NCBI GenBank assembly: GCA_003531345.1
Contig: DQGZ01000007.1
Span: 1 to 5,553 of the forward strand
Source: Alphaproteobacteria bacterium
GTDB taxonomy: Bacteria; Pseudomonadota; Alphaproteobacteria; Rickettsiales; UBA8987
Length of the DNA stretch: 5,553 nt
Reading direction: 5' to 3'
A program made the position numbers and the translations under genes. The notes below the pieces were generated by a model. That model searched no databases and was not told where the DNA came from. It was given only the letters and a program-made list of their open reading frames with translations. Of the stretch, positions 2,613 to 5,553 are shown piece by piece (positions within the stretch are counted from its first letter, which is position 1; each line of letters opens with the position of its first letter).

Positions 2613-5553
2613 ATGAAAGAATTACCGCAAAATTATGATGCCGCCATTGTTGAAAAAAAATGGCAGGATGAATGGGAGCAGGAGAAAATCTACGCTTGGG
2701 ACAGTGAGGTTTCAAGAGAAGATAGTTTCGTGATAGACACCCCTCCACCCACCATTTCTGGGCAGTTGCATATGGGGCATATTTTCTCATATACCCAGAC
2801 GGATTTCATTGCCCGCTATAAAAGAATGCAGGGCTTTAACATTTTCTACCCGATGGGTTTTGATGATAACGGCTTGCCAACTGAACGCCTAGTTGAAAAA
2901 GAAAAGAAAAAGAAAGCATATCAATATCCATCACGGGAAGATTTCATAAAAGATTGTGAGGAAGTTGCTGAAAAATATCGTCTACAATTCCGCAATCTTT
3001 TTAAATCAATCGCACTGTCAGTTGATTGGAAACAGGAATATCATACTATTTCAGACGAGGTGATGAAGATCTCTCAAATGAGCTTTATTGACCTTTATAA
3101 TAAAGGCTTAGTTGAGCGTAAACTTGAGCCGATGTTCTGGGACCCAATTGACCAGACAGCAATAGCCCAGGCAGAAATTGAAGAAAAAGAATTAGATAGT
3201 TTTGAGAATTATATCTGGTTTGGGTTAAGAGTTAAAGAAGGTGAACATAAAGGAAAGTTTGTTAAGATAAGGAATAAAAATTCGTCATTGCGAGGAGCTG
3301 AAAGCGACGTGGCAATCCACACTACTAACGGGCAAGCCTCTCAAACCGATGGACTGCTTCGCTCTGCTCGCAATGACGAGTGGGTAGCTGAATATACCAC
3401 CCAATCAGACCCAGAATGGTTTAAAGGTATTGAGGTAATGACTACCCGCCCAGAAATGTTACCTGCTTGCGTAGCGTTTATGTATCACCCTGAAGACGAG
3501 AGGGCAGAAATTTTAAAGAATTGTGAGGCAATAACTCCATTATTTCATGCGATAGTTCCAACTATTGCTGACGAAGCCGTGCAAAAAGATAAAGGCACTG
3601 GCGTTGTGATGTGCTGCACCTTCGGTGATGAGCAAGATGTTCGCTGGTGGAAGGCGCACAAGTTGGAGCTAAAAATTATTTTGGATAAGTTTGGGAAGAT
3701 TTCTATAGACCCGTCATTGCGAGGATCTGAAAGCGATACGGCAATCCAACTTAACAAGAAAGCCTCTCAAGCCGATGGATTGCTTCGCCCAAGCGCTCGC
3801 AATGACGCTATAGAAAAAATCCAAAGTAAAAAAGCTGACCACCAGGAAGCAAATCTTTCAGCGAGAAAAATCGTTATAAAACTACTTGAAGAAAATGGTT
3901 TAACAGCGAAAGAGAAAAAGAAGATAACCCACCCAGTTAAATGCGCTGAGCGCTCTGGCAGCCCGCTTGAAATTATTCCAACGCATCAGTGGTTTGTTAA
4001 AGTTTTAGAATTTAAAGAGCAGTTAAAACAAAAAGCATTGGAATGTAACTGGAACCCGGATTTCATGAAGGTTCGCATTCTGCAATGGATAGATAGTTTA
4101 AGCTGGGACTGGTGCATTTCCCGCCAGCGTTATTTCGGCGTTCCATTTCCTGTTTGGTATGTAAGAAAGCTTGGTAGTAAAGACCCTTACAATATTATTA
4201 TAGCCACCCCAGATAACCTGCCAGTTAATCCACTTAGCAAATTACCAAAAGGGCTAGAACTTAGAAGCCCTTGGAAAGAGGCAAATCTATTTGACTGCTA
4301 TGTAATTGACGATCTTTTTGATATTAAAGGAAAGAAAATTGCTTCTGCAGGAGAAGAGGTTGAAGTAATCCCCGACACAGATGTAATGGATACTTGGGCG
4401 ACTTCTTCAATCTCACCACAAATAAATAGTGGGGCGATTAGTAGCCCTCACTTATATCCTCTCCCAAAGGGAGAGGATATAAGTAACCCCCTCTCCCTTC
4501 GGGAGAGGGTAGGGGTGAGGGCTAAAGAAAAAAAATACTCACCAAAAGAACTGATTGAAAATGCAAGAGACCTAAGAAAAACCGAAACTAAGCAAGAAGA
4601 AATATTATGGTATTTTCTAAGAAATAGAAATTTGAATGGGTATAAATTCCGCCGTCAACACCCTGTTGAACATTTTATAGCAGACTTCGCCTGCCTTGAG
4701 GCTAACTTAATTATTGAGCTAGATGGTGGGCAGCACAATGAAGACAAATCAATAAAATATGATGATGCAAGATCTAAATTTCTAGAATCTAAAGGCTTTA
4801 AAATTATAAGATTTTGGAATAATGAGATTAATGAAAATTTAGAAGGAGTGTTAGAATCTATTTTAAATAACCTAACGGAAAGATGCCTTCACCCTAACCC
4901 TCTCCCAGAGGTAGAGGGAACTTCTTCCCGCCACCAAAAACTTTTTCCCGCTGACCTGCGCCCGCAAGCGCACGAAATTATCCGCACTTGGGCATTTTAT
5001 ACTATCGTAAAAGCGATGCACCACGAAAACACAATTCCGTGGAAAAACCTTATGATATCTGGTTGGTGCTTAGCTGAAGATAAAACCAAAATGAGTAAAT
5101 CAAAAGGCAATGTTGTAACACCTGAAGAAGTTTTAAAAGAAAATTCGGCTGATGTTATTCGCTACTGGGCTTCAACTTCTAAGCTTGGTGCTGATACTGC
5201 ATTCTCAAAAGAAACTTTAAAAATCGGTAAAAAACTTACCAATAAATTATGGAACGCAACTAAGTTTGCGTCTATCCATTTGAACTTAGTTAAAGATGCC
5301 AAAACTGCGGCACAAAATTTAAAAGACGGAATAATTTTTGAACCAGCCGACAAAGCAATAATTTCAAAACTTCATCAGGTAGTTTTAAAAGCCACAGAAG
5401 AATTTGAGTTGTTTGAATATTCAGTTGCACGCACACATATTGAAGAATTTTTCTGGAAAGATTTTTGTGATAATTATTTAGAAATTATCAAAACCCGAAT
5501 TTACAATGAAGCCCCTGAAAATGAGAAATCTCGCTTGTCTGCGGCATATGCGG
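2613..5553 (+). CDS. valS: Valyl-tRNA synthetase (archaeal-like type), 3' end beyond window, with three in-frame insertions
   Basis: This cytoplasmic class Ia enzyme charges tRNA-Val and hydrolyses misacylated Thr-tRNA-Val. The frame is open for 980 codons to the window edge. Landmarks in order are TPPPTISGQLHMGH (HIGH motif at 53-56), GFDDNGLPTERLVEK, the CP1 editing domain with MTTRPEM and GTGVVMCCTFGDE, CAERSG, SWDWCISRQRYFG, DTWATSS, PADLRPQ and KMSKS (826-830), then the start of the anticodon-binding domain. The GFDDNGLPTERLVEK and CCTFGD forms are those of the archaeal-like ValRS known from Rickettsia. Three foreign blocks interrupt it: residues about 224-256 and 367-399 (palindromic repeats in the editing domain) and about 611-769 (a DUF559 nuclease). 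Without them the visible part is about 755 residues, leaving roughly 60 C-terminal residues missing if it is Rickettsia-like in length. The ATG lies 18 bp after the yejE stop, with only a weak GAG as ribosome site. No key ValRS motif is lost, so function is likely kept. Confidence 0.93.
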   Translation, partial: MKELPQNYDAAIVEKKWQDEWEQEKIYAWDSEVSREDSFVIDTPPPTISGQLHMGHIFSYTQTDFIARYKRMQGFNIFYPMGFDDNGLPTERLVEKEKKKKAYQYPSREDFIKDCEEVAEKYRLQFRNLFKSIALSVDWKQEYHTISDEVMKISQMSFIDLYNKGLVERKLEPMFWDPIDQTAIAQAEIEEKELDSFENYIWFGLRVKEGEHKGKFVKIRNKNSSLRGAESDVAIHTTNGQASQTDGLLRSARNDEWVAEYTTQSDPEWFKGIEVMTTRPEMLPACVAFMYHPEDERAEILKNCEAITPLFHAIVPTIADEAVQKDKGTGVVMCCTFGDEQDVRWWKAHKLELKIILDKFGKISIDPSLRGSESDTAIQLNKKASQADGLLRPSARNDAIEKIQSKKADHQEANLSARKIVIKLLEENGLTAKEKKKITHPVKCAERSGSPLEIIPTHQWFVKVLEFKEQLKQKALECNWNPDFMKVRILQWIDSLSWDWCISRQRYFGVPFPVWYVRKLGSKDPYNIIIATPDNLPVNPLSKLPKGLELRSPWKEANLFDCYVIDDLFDIKGKKIASAGEEVEVIPDTDVMDTWATSSISPQINSGAISSPHLYPLPKGEDISNPLSLRERVGVRAKEKKYSPKELIENARDLRKTETKQEEILWYFLRNRNLNGYKFRRQHPVEHFIADFACLEANLIIELDGGQHNEDKSIKYDDARSKFLESKGFKIIRFWNNEINENLEGVLESILNNLTERCLHPNPLPEVEGTSSRHQKLFPADLRPQAHEIIRTWAFYTIVKAMHHENTIPWKNLMISGWCLAEDKTKMSKSKGNVVTPEEVLKENSADVIRYWASTSKLGADTAFSKETLKIGKKLTNKLWNATKFASIHLNLVKDAKTAAQNLKDGIIFEPADKAIISKLHQVVLKATEEFELFEYSVARTHIEEFFWKDFCDNYLEIIKTRIYNEAPENEKSRLSAAYA
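3283..3378 (+). repeat. In-frame palindromic repeat, copy 1 (RPE-like), inside valS
   Basis: This 96-bp element begins CGTCATTGCGAG and ends with its exact reverse complement CTCGCAATGACG. Imperfect pairing continues inwards (GCGAAGCAG on the 3' arm against AAAGCGACG on the 5' arm), so the RNA could fold into a long hairpin. Read in the valS frame it encodes SLRGAESDVAIHTTNGQASQ followed by TDGLLRSARND, residues that a ValRS editing domain does not normally have. It sits just before the EYTTQ...MTTRPEM editing segment. The 96-bp length (32 codons) keeps the frame. No target-site duplication is evident. It resembles the in-frame palindromic elements of Rickettsia in behaviour; I cannot assign it to a numbered family. 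Confidence 0.85.
3703..3814. repeat. 7-bp direct repeat (CTATAGA) bracketing palindromic repeat copy 2
   Basis: CTATAGA occurs at 3703-3709 and again at 3808-3814, immediately after the right inverted end and two bases before the left one (the element may start CC-CGTCATT at 3710). Removing one copy plus the element deletes 105 bp, exactly 35 codons, and restores a natural-looking KISIEKIQSKKAD reading. This is the pattern expected of a target-site duplication. A 7-bp chance match in AT-rich DNA is possible but needs the right position as well. Confidence 0.6.
3712..3807 (+). repeat. In-frame palindromic repeat, copy 2 (RPE-like), inside valS
   Basis: This is a second 96-bp element with the same perfect 12-bp inverted ends as copy 1, in the same orientation and read in the same frame (SLRGSESDTAIQLNKKASQ, then ADGLLRPSARND). 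The two copies differ by substitutions and two compensating small indels: copy 1 has an extra codon in the centre, copy 2 an extra codon near the 3' end. Both therefore remain 96 bp. It separates the editing domain's DKFGKIS strand from IEKIQSKKAD. It is flanked by the direct repeat CTATAGA (3703-3709 and 3808-3814), so it looks like a discrete insertion. Confidence 0.87.
4443..4523 (+). repeat. Left boundary of the nuclease cassette: outer stem enclosing two hairpins
   Basis: AGCCCTCA (4443-4450) pairs with TGAGGGCT (4516-4523). Between them lie a perfect 15-bp hairpin (CTTATATCCTCTCCC at 4451-4465, loop AAA, complement at 4469-4483) and a 9-bp hairpin (CCCTCTCCC at 4489-4497, loop TTC, GGGAGAGGG at 4501-4509). 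Together they could form a three-way junction in RNA or a cruciform in DNA. The stretch is more GC-rich than its surroundings. It is translated in the valS frame as SSPHLYPLPKGEDISNPLSL and RERVGVRA, a peptide pattern often seen at the N-terminal edge of DUF559 proteins. Confidence 0.85.
4884..4919 (+). repeat. Right boundary repeat of the nuclease cassette
   Basis: The string around CTTCACCCTAACCCTCTCCC followed by AGA and GGTAGAGGG forms a degenerate hairpin (4898-4906 against 4910-4918, one mismatch). It is a partial inverted copy of the left boundary repeat (4501-4523). In the valS frame it reads CLHPNPLPEVEG, the peptide form commonly trailing DUF559 proteins. It marks the likely right edge; ValRS sequence resumes by RHQKLFPADLRPQ at about 4929. 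Confidence 0.75.

Larger units (their letters stand above)
4443..4919 (+). mobile_element. DUF559 (Vsr-like) endonuclease cassette inserted in frame in valS
   Basis: This block interrupts ValRS between ...DTWATSSISPQINSGAI and RHQKLFPADLRPQ, where relatives have only a short loop. It encodes a full-length DUF559 domain at valS residues about 650-755: ARDLRKTETKQEEILWYFLR, LNGYKFRRQHPVEHFIADF, LIIELDGGQH and KIIRFWNNEINENLEGVLES. The PD-(D/E)XK-type acidic residues and the flanking Gln and His are present (Gln682, Asp691, Glu702, Asp704, His708), so the nuclease may be active. The cassette is bounded by CCCTCTCCC-type repeats in inverted orientation (4501-4523 against 4884-4906, 19 of 23 positions matching). 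It has no stop codon and no intein splice-junction residues, so as read it stays embedded in the synthetase. The DUF559 identity is firm. The exact edges and mobility are inferred. Confidence 0.85.

Noticed and set aside
2563..2790. Minus-strand open frame of 75 codons across the yejE-valS junction
   Set aside because: It covers the yejE 3' end, the gap and the valS HIGH region on the opposite strand. Its composition is not protein-like and it is a shadow.
3283..3807. CRISPR array
   Set aside because: There are only two copies of 96 bp, over 330 bp apart, each an imperfect palindrome read as protein within valS. There is no spacer pattern.
4451..4509. Rho-independent terminators
   Set aside because: The hairpins are strong but lie inside an open frame, have no following T-run, and are copies of a repeat found on both sides of the nuclease.
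4443..4919. Intein interpretation of the nuclease block
   Set aside because: There is no Cys or Ser/Thr splice block at the left edge and no terminal His-Asn followed by Cys/Ser/Thr at the right edge. The block is only about 159 residues and is accounted for by DUF559 plus translated repeats.
4443..4919. Self-splicing intron carrying a nuclease gene
   Set aside because: The whole block is open in the valS frame from edge to edge with no stop, and the non-nuclease parts are explained by hairpin repeats rather than an intron core. RNA-seq would settle it.
2613..5553. valS as a pseudogene
   Set aside because: No stop or frameshift is found over 980 codons. The HIGH, editing, DTWATSS, PADLRPQ and KMSKS motifs are all intact, and every insertion keeps the frame.

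Overview
The window looks like part of an AT-rich alphaproteobacterial genome, most likely from the Rickettsiales or a similar intracellular lineage. Three things suggest this. A Tim44-like (TimA) gene sits next to a probable mltA lipoprotein gene, which is an alphaproteobacterial pairing. The valyl-tRNA synthetase is the archaeal-like form known from Rickettsia. Palindromic repeats are inserted in frame inside a coding sequence, as Rickettsia palindromic elements are. No species can be named from the sequence alone.

Layout. On the minus strand, reading leftwards from 938, lie timA (243-938) and the first 71 codons of a probable MltA-type lipoprotein (1-214, cut by the window edge). A 73-bp divergent gap (939-1011) separates them from a plus-strand cluster: pgsA (1012-1578), a yejE-like ABC permease (1575-2594, start and stop overlapping as ATGA) and valS (2613 to beyond the window end). 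The spacing (4-bp overlap, then an 18-bp gap) suggests one transcript. The products work in phosphatidylglycerol synthesis, peptide uptake and tRNA charging, so this looks like a housekeeping operon rather than a single pathway.

The striking part is valS. One reading frame runs unbroken from 2613 to 5553 and carries every expected ValRS landmark: HMGH, the TTRPEM editing motif, DTWATSS, PADLRPQ and KMSKS. Three foreign blocks interrupt it without breaking the frame. Two are related 96-bp palindromic repeats (3283-3378 and 3712-3807) with identical 12-bp inverted ends, both in the editing domain. The second is flanked by a 7-bp direct repeat (CTATAGA) that looks like a target-site duplication. 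The third is a block of about 480 bp (roughly 4443-4919) that encodes a full-length, apparently intact DUF559 (Vsr-like) endonuclease domain. It lies between hairpin-forming CCCTCTCCC-type repeats in inverted orientation, and sits in a loop between the DTWATSS and PADLRPQ segments of the catalytic core.

If translated as read, this organism makes a ValRS with an embedded nuclease domain and two repeat-derived peptides. The simplest reading is a palindrome-nuclease-palindrome mobile cassette that uses an essential gene as a safe harbour. That interpretation is inference; the open frame, the motifs and the repeats are visible directly.
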